DNA of 64,000 nt from Conchocele bisecta (Eukaryota > Mollusca > Bivalvia > Lucinida > Thyasiridae). Positions 32,899 through 44,400 of the stretch are shown here, piece after piece. The translations under genes were made by a program, and so were the position numbers. The notes beneath the pieces are model-generated. The model was given only the letters and a program-made list of their open reading frames with translations. It was not told where the DNA came from and made no database searches. The first letter of the stretch is position 1. Every line of letters begins with the position of its first letter. The stretch is taken from NCBI GenBank assembly GCA_029237695.1, contig CM055278.1, forward strand, positions 79,753,817-79,817,816. The letters run 5' to 3'.

Positions 32899-33001
32899 TT
32901 TAGTGGAACCTCTCTAAACCGGACGCCAAGAAGGGGAGATGGATGTGAAGCTGGAGGTGGTTGGGGTGGTGGTGGGGGGGGGGGGTGGGGGTGGTGGGGT
33001 T
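32899..33001. repeat. Lone pogo-like end plus G-rich tract
   Basis: TAGTGGAACCTCTCTAAACC marks one end of the pogo-like MITE without its partner. Then 32950-33001 is a (G/T)-only run with tracts of up to 12 G, able in principle to form G-quadruplexes. No gene was recognised. Confidence 0.65.
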
Positions 33002-33117
33002 ATAGTGCTCTAATAATGTACCTCGTGTACGTCATAGAAAATATCTGCGAAAATATCTCGATATCTTACTTGTGTGGTTGTGCATGTTATAGTTGACAAG
33101 GGTACACGCCATTTTGA

Positions 33118-33512
33118 CTACTATCTGTCCCACGCTTTGCTGCCGACGAACTTTTGGCTATTAAACACCCTTTCCAATTTTTATTATTTGATGAAATTCC
33201 ATCAAATATTGATTGTTTTTCGAAAATAAAACTCTCTAGATAGCTTGGAAATGATGTAACTATATATATAATATAAGAACACCAAAGTTATATTTTGAAA
33301 ATCGGTCTACAAATACCAAAATTATTTTTTTTAAAAATTATTGTTAGCCCCCATGTTGAATTCACATAGGAAAATCGTTTTTCGCAATAAAATCAATATT
33401 TTATGGAATTTCATTAAATAAAAAAATAAAACAGTACTTACAGTTAAATTTTATGATTTAATGCGTTTAATAGCCCAAAGTTCGTCGGCAGAAAATATGG
33501 AACAGACAGTAG
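33118..33512. mobile_element. TIR element, about 395 bp
   Basis: The left end CTGTCCCACGCTTTGCTGCC, then GACGAACTTTTGGCTATTAAA is mirrored by the right end TTTAATAGCCCAAAGTTCGT, CGGCAG...CAGACAG. Inverted repeats are about 40 bp. A second inverted pair (GATGAAATTCCATCAA on the left, TGGAATTTCATTAAAT on the right) lies inside. Non-coding. Confidence 0.85.
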
Positions 33513-34165
33513 GTTACTCAAGGGGAGGACTATAGAAACCGGCGTTGCACTTGGGATGTGTGAACAGTAGGGGCTTCTACAAAGCAAACATAATATGTTA
33601 TATTGAAATATTCACTTTTATTGCATATTTCACCACACTGTCATTCTTAAAATAATTAGAATACTATTTTGAGAAAGACCACGTGAACAAAACTTCAATA
33701 AAGTGTGTGACGATTTAAATATATACGTATGGTAAGTTAAATGGAAAAACACTATTCATCTGATTATAAACACATATTGTTATATTAATGTTTAATGTAT
33801 AAAATGAGTTAAAGAGATATAGACACAATAAAACGTCTTTAAACAAAATATGTTTTCTTAGATTTTATTTCAGATGGTTATTGACAAATATTGATTATTG
33901 TGGCCATATTGCACTAGTGTACGTGAGTCCGCTACATACAATATGTAGACACTACAGCTTCAATTGATAATGATGTGCTTATGTAATACATATAATTTAA
34001 CATGTGTATTGTCTCTATGTATTAAACGCATTGATTTCTATTACTATAATATAAGCAAAGTGGACTTTATTTTGTTCAGAAATTACATACAGTATATGAA
34101 ACAACCCATACTGTTTATACGATTTTCACACTTATTTGAACGCAGAAAATGCATAACTTTATTTG
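33513..34165. other. AT-rich spacer
   Basis: No gene. Around 33960-34010 it has a diverged copy of the GATGTGCTTATG repeat noted at 8520. Confidence 0.45.
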
Positions 34166-34462
34166 TAGCCTATTTCACCGACATTGCAAAGTATACTTTT
34201 TCTAGCAAAGTATACTTTGAGGGAGTAATCATGTATTTGTCCTGAACTGCATTATTTCATATAGAACTAACAACTGCATATATATGATGATTACAAGTAT
34301 GCAGAATTATTATACTGAATGTATTACATTATCACAGCCAAAATGGCTGTGATAATGTAATAAATTCAGTATAATACAAATTAATAAATTTATCATAAAA
34401 TTTCTCCCTCAAAGTATACTTTGTTAGAAAAGTATACTTTGCAATATTGGTGAAATAGGCTA
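34166..34462. mobile_element. Foldback element with nested palindrome
   Basis: The left arm (TAGCCTATTTCACC, then GCAAAGTATACTTTTTCTAG, CAAAGTATACTTTGAGGGAG) is mirrored by the right arm ending GGTGAAATAGGCTA. Within each arm AAAGTATACTTT occurs twice. In the centre a second hairpin (ACTGAAT...TTACATTATCACAGCC / GGCTGTGATAATGTAA...ATTCAGT) sits at about 34312-34372. It could form a cruciform; no open frame of interest. Confidence 0.85.
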
Positions 34463-34619
34463 TTGCTTCAGGTGCATCGAGGTGATTACGATGTTGCAAG
34501 GTGTAGATATATATAAATCCGACATAATTCTGCGTGAGAAATTCTGGCCGGATTTCTGTCTTCGTCTTGTGGTTGTTATATTAAATAATTTGCCTCACCG
34601 TTAAATGGCTCGTCTATCT

Positions 34620-34688
34620 ACACAATAACACAATAACACAATAACACAATTACACAATTACACAATTACACAATTACACAATTACACA
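34620..34688. repeat. 8-bp microsatellite (ACACAATA/ACACAATT)
   Basis: About eight tandem units, the first ones ending in A and the later ones in T, so two sub-blocks expanded in order. Confidence 0.9.
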
Positions 34689-34694
34689 TGTACA

Positions 34695-34935
34695 AGTACA
34701 CCACTGCCGGCGATACTCTTGTCAATATTTGTAAATACTAGGCTATTGCGTCTGCAAGTAAGCAGCTTGATTGGATGCGCCTGAGCTGTGCTACAACTCA
34801 GGCTCAGCCGATAAAACTGCTTGATCGCGAGTTGAAAGTGCCAATAGATGTTCAGAAACGTTGATAATCTGGCCAATAACGCAGGCGGTTGTGTATCGAT
34901 CACTTGCCAGTGTTGGAATTCAGTTAATGAACCCT
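34695..34935 (-). mobile_element. Foldback repeat, copy C
   Basis: The inverse orientation of copy A, with hairpin GCAGCTTGATT...CGCCTGAGCTGTG / CAACTCAGGCT...AAACTGCTTGATC. It continues through GCCAATAGATGTTCAGAAAC and CTGGCCAATAACGCAGGCGG. It directly abuts the GGTACATG MITE at 34937. Confidence 0.8.
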
Positions 34936-34936
34936 T

Positions 34937-35452
34937 TAAAGGTACATGCTCACTCAACAGGCACTAAATGTTCTTTATAGGAATTAAATAAGTGTATAAC
35001 TGTCTCACTCTTCCACCAGTTCTAAAAATTACGAGTGCCCGCTATACAGATGTAATAATTTAGTAATAATTATTTTACTGATAGTGACTCGCGGTGGTAT
35101 CCGGCTATTTTCATATGCAAATCAGGCATGATATTTTTTAATTATTTAAACTAATTAAATGCGTCACCTGAACAAATAATATTTTCGACAGATTATAAAG
35201 ATATGATCATTGCACATCAACAAATAAATACAGAGAATAAATAGTAATGTCCGTTAACACTTTAAGGAAACACGGTTATCGCCCCTGATATCCGTGTGGA
35301 AATTTACGTCTGATATAAAATGTATAATAATGTCAATCAATTCGTAGGGTAATGGTGTATGAATGTTTATTTTGCCAGAAAATGTCTCAGATGATGTCTC
35401 TGATATAAATAAAAGGTTTGTGCCTATATACTGAGTGGACATGTACCTGTAA
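34937..35452 (-). mobile_element. GGTACATG-family MITE, copy 3
   Basis: TAAAGGTACATGCTCACTC on the left and GAGTGGACATGTACCTGTA on the right. The orientation is the same as the interrupted copy at 11522. It serves as the uninterrupted reference for that insertion. Non-coding. Confidence 0.9.
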
Positions 35453-35679
35453 GCCCTGCATTGAACATAAAGCCAACATTTGCAAACACTGTAGATCCAG
35501 AGGAGCCGGCTCGGAAAAGTATAAAAATGAACATGGAACAGACCATGTTATATATTTTGAGGTGAAAGGGTTGACATCTTGGTAATATTGACGCACGTGG
35601 ATGTGTAGTAACAGATACCAATAGAGCATTCGATGCAGCAAATTGTAGATCATATTCCCCACGCATACACAAAACATAA

Positions 35680-35910
35680 TAATAAAATAGTATTGTTTTA
35701 TGTATTGAAGCACAGTTAAAGGGTTTGTCTATCAACATAATTTGTAACATAATCTTCTGGATGAATCAATGTAGTAAGGTTTAGATATAAACACGACCTA
35801 TATACCTCACGCAAAAATAAAACAGAGATAAAATAATAAGTTTGATGGATTCATATTAATCACTTGAAGCACCGTTAAAGGGTGTGTCTATCAACATAAT
35901 GAGGGATTGT
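35680..35910. repeat. Diverged 165-bp direct duplication
   Basis: TTGAAGCAC(A/C)GTTAAAGGG, then TCTATCAACATAATGAG-like sequence occurs at 35707-35748 and again at 35871-35911, preceded in both by a CACGCA...AAAATAATA stretch. The minus-strand frames over 35387-35750 are not supported as genes. Confidence 0.65.
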
Positions 35911-36137
35911 AGGTAGTTATCTCCCGTTAAAGATACTTATAGAAATCCGGTTTAACTTAGGGCCTTATTGATTGTACACAGGGTTAATGTAGCATGATTT
36001 GTTATGAACAAAAAAGCAATTATAGTGATTTCGACTAGTGTTGATCCAGAATTTCCTACATATCTGCGCAATCTGCCAGTGATCCGGGACTGCATTATTT
36101 GCCAGATTCATATTTTCACACTTATTAATGTCATTGC

Positions 36138-36203
36138 AATCAGTGTAGACTCAGATCAGACTGCACACATGTGCAGCCTGATCTGGGTCTACTCTGCTTG
36201 CAA
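36138..36203. repeat. GATCAGCCTGC hairpin family copy
   Basis: AGTGTAGACTCAGATCAGAC is followed by TGCACACATGTGCAGCCTGA and TCTGGGTCTAC. The stem is CAGACTGCACACATGTGCAGCCTG. Other copies: 13055, 32411, 38597, 39067. Confidence 0.75.
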
Positions 36204-37500
36204 AACTCATTTGTTGGTGCTATTCATTAAGAAATAAATGCTGAAATACAGCATATAACCGGATCTTTATACATATATTTGCAAAGGCGAATAACTAGCT
36301 ACGATCCCTCATCAGTAACACAAACCGGTATCAATGAATTCATTTCACCCTTTAGACTATGATTGTATGCATATGCCGAAATCGGAGACGCTTTCTATTA
36401 ACTCTGCTAAACGGGTCATTATTGAATATTAAGCTTCAGCGGATGTGTGAAAATTCTGCTAAAACGCAATGTGCTTTTTCAATCAGTCTGAAGTATGGAA
36501 GCGTCTTGCTGCCAATGCTCAAATATTCTACTCAGTCCTAATTACGAGATATTGAGTCCTAATTAGGAGATACTAAGTCCTAATTACGAGATAAAAATAT
36601 TTTAGCAACCTACTGAATGGCGATTATCATATAATATTTAGAATATCAAGGGCAACTATTCGGGAATAACAACAAAATGATAATTTTATTTAAAGATCTT
36701 AATTTGAAATAAATACTTTTATCATAGAAGTCTCGTAGTACCTGATTAACAATTAACAATATTACTAAAACTTGAATAAACTAATGGCTATTGCAGGAAA
36801 ATAGGATTAGTTTTCATTTTAATAGTGCATTTAATCTGTGCAATACTATTAATGAAAACATATTATACCAAAAATTATATTCTATTTTATATTAATAAAT
36901 TTAAAATATGCCTCTTTGACTTTACCGCCTTTTTCATGAATATTTTTTTGGTAATTAAAATTTTAAACATTTGCTACTTTTACTTACTTGGTATTTGCAA
37001 ATATGGTTCTCACCATCATTCTCAGTTTACCATTGGCTGTATAATAATACACCAGCAAATATTAATAAACATGATGTTTCATTTCTACTTTAAAATATTT
37101 CGGCCTCAGTAAAGTTTGGTGGAATTGATGCTATGTTTAATAGGTCGTGTGAAAGCGATTACAGGTTCGTACGAAGATGATTAAGAATGTTTTACTCAGA
37201 TTAATGTGGTTCCGTAATGCTACTATTTTCCATCTACATATACATGTCATTAAATATGTCTGTGACTGGAGAAAATGGGGCTTATGGGATTTGTGACCCG
37301 TGTAGCTTCTGATCAGTTAGCACACTCCTGTAGCCTGATAACGATCTACTTGCTTGTTGAAGCGTGACATGTGTTTCATTAATGGAATGGTGAACAGTGC
37401 AGATCATTTAATGAAAAGAGGGACTTGACAATAATGTGTATTAAATATTTGTTGTTTATTAAATAATGTGTCTTAACTATTTATTGTTTATTAAAGCATA
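36204..37500. other. AT-rich spacer with a short tandem repeat
   Basis: No gene. 36532-36591 holds about 2.5 copies of a 24-25-bp unit (GAGTCCTAATTACGAGATA). 37258-37340 has a copy of the GTGACTGGAGAAAATGGGGC repeat. A plus frame at 36825-37112 is very AT-rich and is judged chance. Confidence 0.5.
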
Positions 37501-37713
37501 TTAACCCTTTGAACCCGAAAGCCCGCTATAGCGGTTTATGCAAACAGTACAGATCCAGTATCTGCACTTTTTGCAAGTAATTTTCATATTTCTTAGAACA
37601 AAAACACCCCATTTTCATAAATGGATGAATCTGAAAATCATTTTGTGACCATTGGATTGGTCTGAACATTAGCATATCACAGTCCATTCCAGTTCCTTAG
37701 GGGTGAAAGGGTT
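37501..37713. mobile_element. TIR element (AACCCTTTGAACCCG)
   Basis: The left end TTAACCCTTTGAACCCGAAA, GCCCGCTATAGCGG has a partner at the right, TAGGGGTGAAAGGGTTGAA. It is about 213 bp. One end recurs at 7520-7592, and a similar GGTGAAAGGGTTGA lies at 35570. Non-coding. Confidence 0.7.
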
Positions 37714-37971
37714 GAATGTGCTTCCCTTCGGAGGTTATTGAAATGACTAAATTAGTAGCCAGTGATTGCAAAACGTGTCCATGATTCTGAACAATAACTA
37801 GCGTTGCATAGTTTCAGTATTATGAACATATTTCTGTACAAATCTCCGTTATTTTAGAGGCGACTTATAGGTGCCATTGGGTGCAGAAATACGATAAAAA
37901 TCTACCATTAAAACTATTTGGTCCGACTCTGTTTCATCTCTCTTTCCAGGTATATCGGAGACCCTGTTGCC

Positions 37972-38362
37972 TTTAAATGGGCATATCAGGATATTAAAAA
38001 TTGTAATGATTTAATTGAAGGTATATGACGATACTAGGGACCCTATAGGTTGTTTCTAATTTAACCCATATAGGTACATAAATATCGGATTTGCTACATT
38101 GTTGCGTTAGAAAATCTGATACTTATGTACCGATATCGGTGAAAACAACACAGCCATCCTAGTATCATCATATATCTTCAATTAAACCACTGTACACACT
38201 CAGGGTCATGATGAAAACACATTTTATTTGTATATTTTGTTTTTTCGAAAAACATTCTAAATTCCTAGTATCGTCTTATATCTTCAATTAAACCACTTTA
38301 CACAGGGCCATGGTGAAAACACGCTTGTATGTTTTACAAAAAAATCCTGATATGCCCCTGTA
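37972..38362. mobile_element. CCGATATCGGTG hairpin MITE, most complete copy
   Basis: The outer ends TTAAATGGGCATATCAGGAT and ATCCTGATATGCCCCTGTAA are inverted. An inner imperfect hairpin (CATATAGGTACATAAATATC / GATACTTATGTACCGATATC) follows. A segment TCTTCAATTAAACCACT...CATG(A/G)TGAAAACAC is duplicated within it (about 38177-38225 and 38279-38322). Partial copies: 27556 and 40117. Confidence 0.8.
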
Positions 38363-38596
38363 ACGGCCATGCTATTGTCACACTGTATTGTTTCTTACGA
38401 ACCGTGTAGACGTACGGAATATATAAATCAGACTTCAAAGATGAGGCCAAAATATATTGTGGTGCGGAAATGGTGTCGCCATCCACATCACAACAATTGG
38501 TTGTCAGTGTATGCTGGTATTGGCTTACACTTATATGAAAGTTCCATTTGTCACATTTGAACACAATTTGACAAAACCGCGCTTATTACAACATAT
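38363..38596. other. Spacer with a short direct duplication
   Basis: GGCCATGCTATTGTCACACT, GTATTGT at 38366-38392 recurs at about 38867-38895 (GATCCATGCTATTGTCACAC). There TTGTATAATGGATCTAAATA is also repeated at about 38845 and 38890. No gene. Confidence 0.5.
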
Positions 38597-38672
38597 GATC
38601 AGTGTAGACCTAGACCAGCCTGCGCTTACGCGCAGTCTGATCAGGGTCTTCACTGTTCGCCATTCAATCAAC
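38597..38672. repeat. GATCAGCCTGC hairpin family copy
   Basis: GATCAGTGTAGACCTAGACC, then AGCCTGCGCTTACGCGCAGT and CTGATCAGGGTCTTCACTGT. The stem-loop is CAGCCTGCGCTTACGCGCAGTCTG. This is the best-formed copy in the window. Confidence 0.8.
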
Positions 38673-39066
38673 GAAACATCCATATAGCATAAAGCAACAT
38701 TTTGGAGTAAATTCAGATTGCAGATTGCAGATTGCTGACCATGATATACACTGGTCAGAGAGTTAACTTAATGAACCCGGTTTTGTCAAATCGTGGATAT
38801 TTGTTCGTACGTGTTCATATGACAGCCCGTCAGACTCAATCCAGTTGTATAATGGATCTAAATATGGATCCATGCTATTGTCACACTGTATTGTATAATG
38901 GATCTAAATATAGACTGTTTATTACACTTTACTGAATGTAAATTAAAATGACTTTGAAAATAAATGAATAAAAATGGTGTATATCAATACTTGTGTTTCT
39001 ATGCTTACTGCACGTAACGTATGTCATTATATATGTGGCTGTGTCTTGACACACCCGACTTTAGAT

Positions 39067-39120
39067 TCAGATCAGCCTGTGTATCTCCACAGTCTGATCA
39101 GGATCTGCACTGTTCGCAAT
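39067..39120. repeat. GATCAGCCTGC hairpin family copy
   Basis: CAGATCAGCCTGTGTATCTC, then CACAGTCTGATCAGGATCTG and CACTGTTCGCAAT, matching the copy at 38597 with a changed loop. Confidence 0.75.
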
Positions 39121-39279
39121 TCCGAAATTGAAACACGGTTTGTGCTTAGAGAATTATTGCATAAAATGGGCACTGACAGTGCAAGAACACAGCGTAATAA
39201 AAATCATATTACACAGTAATACAGATGCAATTTAGCTCGTTAAAGAAACCAGGTTCGATGACCAACAACTTCATTGTAT

Positions 39280-39412
39280 GATGATGTGCTTATGCAGTAA
39301 ACGAAATATAACATTTAAGGTGATTTAATATGAGATTTATTAAACTCGTTGACTGATTTCATAACAAACGAGGCCTAGCCTCGTTTCTTATGAAATCAGC
39401 ATACTCGTTTCG
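39280..39412. repeat. Dispersed repeat with palindrome
   Basis: It carries GATGATGTGCTTATGCAGTA (as at 8520 and 33965). A hairpin CTGATTTCATAACAAACGAG / CTCGTTTCTTATGAAATCAG follows around GCCTAGC, at about 39352-39400. 8580-8600 has one arm of the same hairpin (CTCATTTCTTATGAAATCAG). Confidence 0.7.
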
Positions 39413-39427
39413 TATTCTGAGCTAGAC

Positions 39428-39656
39428 TTGCCCCAAATGTCATAAGCCCCATTCTATTATTCGTCACAGTCAGTCACATAGTACGTGCCTGTGACTGAAG
39501 GAATAGGACATACAACACGTGCGACTAATCTAGCCCGTGCTCTGTGACTGAATGTTGAGCAGGGACGTGTGTGTCATTTTTTATCTGCCCGATGCCATCA
39601 TTTGATCTGTGACCCTGACTGGATAAATCGGGCTTATGACATTTGTGGCCACTCTT
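39428..39656. mobile_element. TIR element with about 50-bp arms
   Basis: The left arm GCCCCAAATGTCATAAGCCC, ending CGTCACAGTCAGTCAC, is mirrored by the right arm GTGACCCTGACTGGATAAAT, CGGGCTTATGACATTTGTGG. It is related to the composite repeat at 12700-13165 and the fragment at 37258. Confidence 0.75.
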
Positions 39657-39663
39657 GCATTTG

Positions 39664-39793
39664 ATACTCGACCGTGTCTAGGTGAAATGATGCTCGACCG
39701 TGTCTAGGTGAAATGATACTCGACCGTGTCTAGGTGAAATGATACTCGACGGTGTCTAGGTGAAATGATACTCGACCGTGTCTAGGTGAAATG
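39664..39793. repeat. 26-bp minisatellite, 5 copies
   Basis: The unit CTCGACCGTGTCTAGGTGAA, ATGATA is nearly identical in all five copies (one has CGACGG). Low divergence implies recent expansion. Confidence 0.95.
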
Positions 39794-40116
39794 GGGACGT
39801 GTACCATTTTGGCCAGTGTTGCGTATGATTTTGACCGTGTCTTGCACACAAATGATTCGTATTGGTAACAGATACCAACCTTTCTCTCCATGATCTGCTT
39901 TGCTCTGACCAACCCTCAAATAGCATCCTTACACAGAACAACCCTTTTGCGGCCGAGTCACCATATAACATATGCACTCATACTCAGCCTGTAACACGGC
40001 CTGACATACTGTCATACACACCAAATATTCATATGAAAGAAAATACATATATTGTTCATATGTAGAACATATGAATGAAAAACATATGAATTGCATAATA
40101 ATATAAAAAATAAAAT
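39794..40116. other. Spacer
   Basis: No gene. The 40040-40090 stretch has short ATTCATATG/CATATGAAT palindromes. A minus frame over 39730-39977 overlaps the 26-bp minisatellite and is not supported. Confidence 0.45.
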
Positions 40117-40357
40117 TGCTGGGTTGTTTCTATTTTCACCGATATCGGTACATAAATATCGGGTTTCCTATCTTGTTGTGTTCAACAAGATAGACAATCT
40201 GATACTTATGTACCGATATCGGTGAAAATTGAAACAACCCAACAGTCCTAGTATCGTCATATACCTTCAATTAGACCACTTTACACAGGGCCATGATGAA
40301 AATAATTTTTATTTTTTACATTATTTTTCTCAACACATCCTGATATGTCCCTTTATT
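40117..40357. mobile_element. CCGATATCGGTG hairpin MITE, copy with near-perfect stem
   Basis: 40120-40241 is a long inverted repeat: TGGGTTGTTTC and ATTTTCACCGATATCGGTAC pair with GTACCGATATCGGTGAAAAT and GAAACAACCCA. Closer in, CTATCTTGTTG pairs with CAACAAGATAG around a 4-base loop. The tail to about 40357 (CCTAGTATCGTCATATACCT ... CCTGATATGTCCCTTTA) matches the right end of 37972-38362. The left outer end is missing. Confidence 0.85.
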
Positions 40358-40679
40358 AATCGATTTATTGCCTCTGTGGTAAATATTGTAAATACACGTT
40401 GACATGGGTGGCGGGATATTAATCTAATTGTTATGGGTGGTAAGGTGAACAGCATTTTGCCGGCAAAAATAACCGCTGACTGTTTTCCTTGAGATAGAAG
40501 AGTTACATGTATTAAACTAAAACGTGACAAACCGCAAAACTGAAAAGCTGTGTAATTTAAAAGATAACATCGGGGCGTCTATTAAATACAATTAATCATA
40601 TTTTGTTTTTGATATAAAGAAAGGTCGGTGGTAATCACGCCTTAACCCAAATAGCATTATCAATCAAATCAGTTCCGTT
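40358..40679. other. Spacer
   Basis: Nothing recognised; short AT-rich region between two MITEs. Confidence 0.45.
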
Positions 40680-41169
40680 TACAGGTACATGCACACGCAA
40701 TAGGCACACACTGTTCTTTACAGGAATTAGATAAGTGTATACATTGTGTCACTATTCCACCAGTTCTAAATATTATGAGTGCCCGCTATACAGATATAAT
40801 CATTTAGTTATATTTACTTTACTGATAGAGACTCGCAGGCTATTTTCATATGCAAATGAGGCATAGCATTTTTTCATTATTTATACTAATTAAATGCGCC
40901 ACATGAAAAATATTTGTTTCGACAGATTATAACATCTGATCATTGCACATCAAACAATAAATACAGAGAATAAATTGCCATGTCCGTTAACAATTTAATG
41001 AAACACGGTTATCTCTCCTGGAAATGTACGTATAATATAAAATGTATAATACAGTCAATCAATACGTGGGGGTAATGGTGAATTAATGTTTATTTTGCCA
41101 GAACATGTATCAGATGATGTCTCTGATATAAAGAATAGCCTGTGCCTACTGAGTGGGTATGTACCTTTA
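40680..41169 (-). mobile_element. GGTACATG-family MITE, copy 4
   Basis: Left TACAGGTACATGCACACGCA, right GAGTGGGTATGTACCTTTA. Compared with the others, it lacks the ATACCACCG stretch near 40840. Same orientation as 34937. Confidence 0.9.
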
Positions 41170-41265
41170 CTGTATGTGAAGATATTACACAAAATCTCAA
41201 CCATGCTGTATATCAGTATTATATTTCTATGACGGCTGGTTATACACATTTCGTGTCTTTGTTTT

Positions 41266-41400
41266 TTTAAGCGGCGTAAGTTCACAATTTTCGTTTTTAT
41301 GTGGCGTAGTTTCTAGCTTTTCGCTTTTTAGCACGATCTCTCAATTTTCATTTTTACGCGGCGTAGGTTCTTAATTATTGTTTCTACCCGGCGGAGAAAC
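41266..41400. repeat. Degenerate roughly 45-bp or shorter tandem motif
   Basis: AAGCGGCGTAAGTTCACAAT, TTTCGTTTTTATGTGGCGTA, TTTTTACGCGGCGTAGGTTC and CTACCCGGCGGAG form loosely repeating (T)nA(C/T)G(C/T)GGCGTAG units. This immediately precedes the 36-bp array. Confidence 0.5.
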
Positions 41401-41448
41401 GAAGGAACAATATTTAATTTTGTTAATTTTCGTCCTTATGCGTCCTTA

Positions 41449-44400
41449 TGTAACTGGCTAACATAGTGGGAGTTGTCTCATACATGTAACTGGCTAACAT
41501 AGTGGGAGTTGTCTCATGCATGTAACTGACTAACACAGTGGGAGTTGTCTCATACATATAACTGGCTAACATAGTGGGAGTTGTCTCATATATGTAACTG
41601 GCTAACATAGTGGGAGTTGTCTCATACATGTAACTGGCTAACATAGTGGGAGTTGTCTCATGCATGTAACTGACTAACATAGTGGGAGTTGTCTCATACA
41701 TGTAACTGGTGATTGCTCATTCATAACTGGCTAACATCATGGAAGTGGGTTCTCATACAATATACTGCTACAATAGAGTTCTCTCATGTAACTGGCTAAC
41801 ATAGTATTAATCTCATGTATACTGGCTAACGAGTTCTCATAATGTAACTGCTAACATAGTGGGATTGTCTCATACAGAACTGCTAACAGTGGGAGTTGTC
41901 TCATCATAACCTAACAAGTGGGAGTTCTCATACTGTAACTGGCTAACAGTGGGAGTTTCATACTGCTCAACATAGTGGGAGCTATACTGGCTAACATAGT
42001 GGGAGTTGTCTCTAATGTAATGCAACATAGTGGGTGTCTCATACAGAACTGGCTAACAAGTGGGAATGTAACGGCTAACAAGTGGGAGTTCTCATACATG
42101 TCTGCTAACATGGGAGTTGCTCATACATGTAACTGGCTACATAGTGTAGTTGTCTCATGCATGTACTGAACCTAACAGTGGAGTTGTCTCATAACAATAT
42201 AGTTGTCTACATAGGGTGGGAGTGTCTCACTAGTATGTAAACTGGCTAACATAGTGGGAGTGTCACATACAGTACTGCTAACATATGAGTGGTCTCATGC
42301 AATGTAACTAAGGACTTACATAGTGGGAGTTGTCTCAATACATGTAACTGGCTACATAAGTGGGAGTTGTCTCATCATGAAAACTGGCTAACAGTGAGTT
42401 GTCTCATACATAAATACTGGCTATACATAGTGGGAGTTGTCTCATATGGTAACTGCTACATGGGCTAGTGTCTCAACATGTACTGACACTAAGTGTGGGA
42501 GTTGTCTCATACATGTATCTGGCTACAATAGTGGGAGTTGTCTCATCATGTAACTGGCTAACATAGTGAGTGATCTCATACATAATACTGCTAACATAAG
42601 TGGGAGTTGTCTCATAATATGTACATGCTAACATAGTGAGTTGTCTCATACATGTAACTGACTACAGTGGAGTTGTCTCATACATGTCACTGGCTAACTC
42701 AGTGGGAAGTTGGGGGTCTCATACACTGTAACTGGCTAACATAGGTGGGTTAGTATGTATACAGGCTAACATAGTTGGGAGTTGTTCTCATATTGTAACT
42801 GGCTAACATATGGAGTTGTCTCATAAACATGTACTGAACTAACATAGAGAAAGTGTTCATACATTTAACTGGCTAACACAGTGGTGATTTCTCATACATG
42901 TAACTGGGCTACATAGTGGGGAGTTGTCTCATACAAATGTGACTACATCAGTGAGTTGTCTCATACATGCTAAATGACACATAAGTGATTGTCTCATACA
43001 TGAAACTGACTGGCTACATAAGTGAGCTGTCATCATACATGTAACTGAACTAACATAGTGGGAGATGTCTCAATTTGCATGTAACTGGCTAACAGTGGGA
43101 GTGTCTCATACAGTCACAACGAACAAACATGGGAGTTGTCACATAACATGTCTGCTCAACAGTGGGAGTTGTCTCATAAACTGTCACTGCTAAACACAGG
43201 TGTGGGGGAGTGTCAACGATGTTGTCTCAGCTGTCTGCCCTACATAGTGGGAGTTGTCTCATACAGTCACTGGCGAAACACATTGGAGTTGTCTCAACAT
43301 GTCACTCCTACTGCTCACATAAAGTGGGTAGTTGTCACATACATGTCACTGGCTAAACACAGTGTGAGTTGTAACATACATCACTGGCCTACAACAGTGA
43401 GGTTGGTCTCATACATAACTAGCTAACATAGTGGGCAGACATGTAAACAGGGCTAACACAAGTGGGAAAGTTGTCTCATACATGTAACAGAATACATAGT
43501 GGGGAGTCATGTAACTGGCTACATAGTGGATTGTCTCTTATGTAAGCTAAACAAATAGTGGGAAGTTGTCTCAATACATGTAACTGTCCTACAAAGTGGA
43601 TTGTGCTCAATACATGTAACTAGACTAACATAGTGGGAGTTGGTCTCACATTTGTAACTGACCTAACATTTATTGGGAAAGTTGTCTCATACATGTAACT
43701 GAACTAACAAAGTGGGAATTTGTCTCATACATGTTCACTGCTAACACAGTGGGGAGTGTCTCATACATAATAACTGGCTAACATAGTGGGAGATTGTCTC
43801 AATACATGTAACTGGCTAACATAGTGGGAAGTTGTCTCATACATGTAACTGGACTAACCAAAGTGTAGTTGTCTCATCAGTAACTGGGTTACAACAAGTG
43901 GGAGTTGTCTCATTCATAACTGACTAACATAGTGGGAGTTTGTCTCATGCATGTAACGAACTAACAAATATTGGGAGTTTCTCATACATAACTGACTAAC
44001 ATAGTGGGAGTTGTCTCATACATGTAACTGACAAACATAGGGAAGTTGGGACCACATGTTAACTGGCAACATAAGTTGGGGAGTTGTCTCATACATGTAA
44101 CTGGCTAACAAATAAGTTGGGGTTTGTTCCTCAATTCAATGTAACTGGCATAACAGTGGGAGTTGTCTCATAACAATGTCAAACTGGCGACACAGTGGAG
44201 TTTGTCTCATACATGTCACTGGCTCACATAGTGGGAGCATTGTCCTCAATACATGTCCACAACCTGCTACAAACATGGAGTTGTCTCATACATTGTCACT
44301 GGGCTACAAAAAACAGTAAAAGTAGTTGGTCTCATACAATGTAACCCCCTGCTAAGGACATAGTTGGGGTTGTTCTCATTCATGTTTACTGGCCCCTACA

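Noticed and set aside
35387..35750. Possible transporter exon on the minus strand (hydrophobic FIFILFRAGSSGSTVFANVG)
   Set aside because: It runs into a MITE at one end and a 165-bp duplication at the other; no convincing family motif or splice pair.
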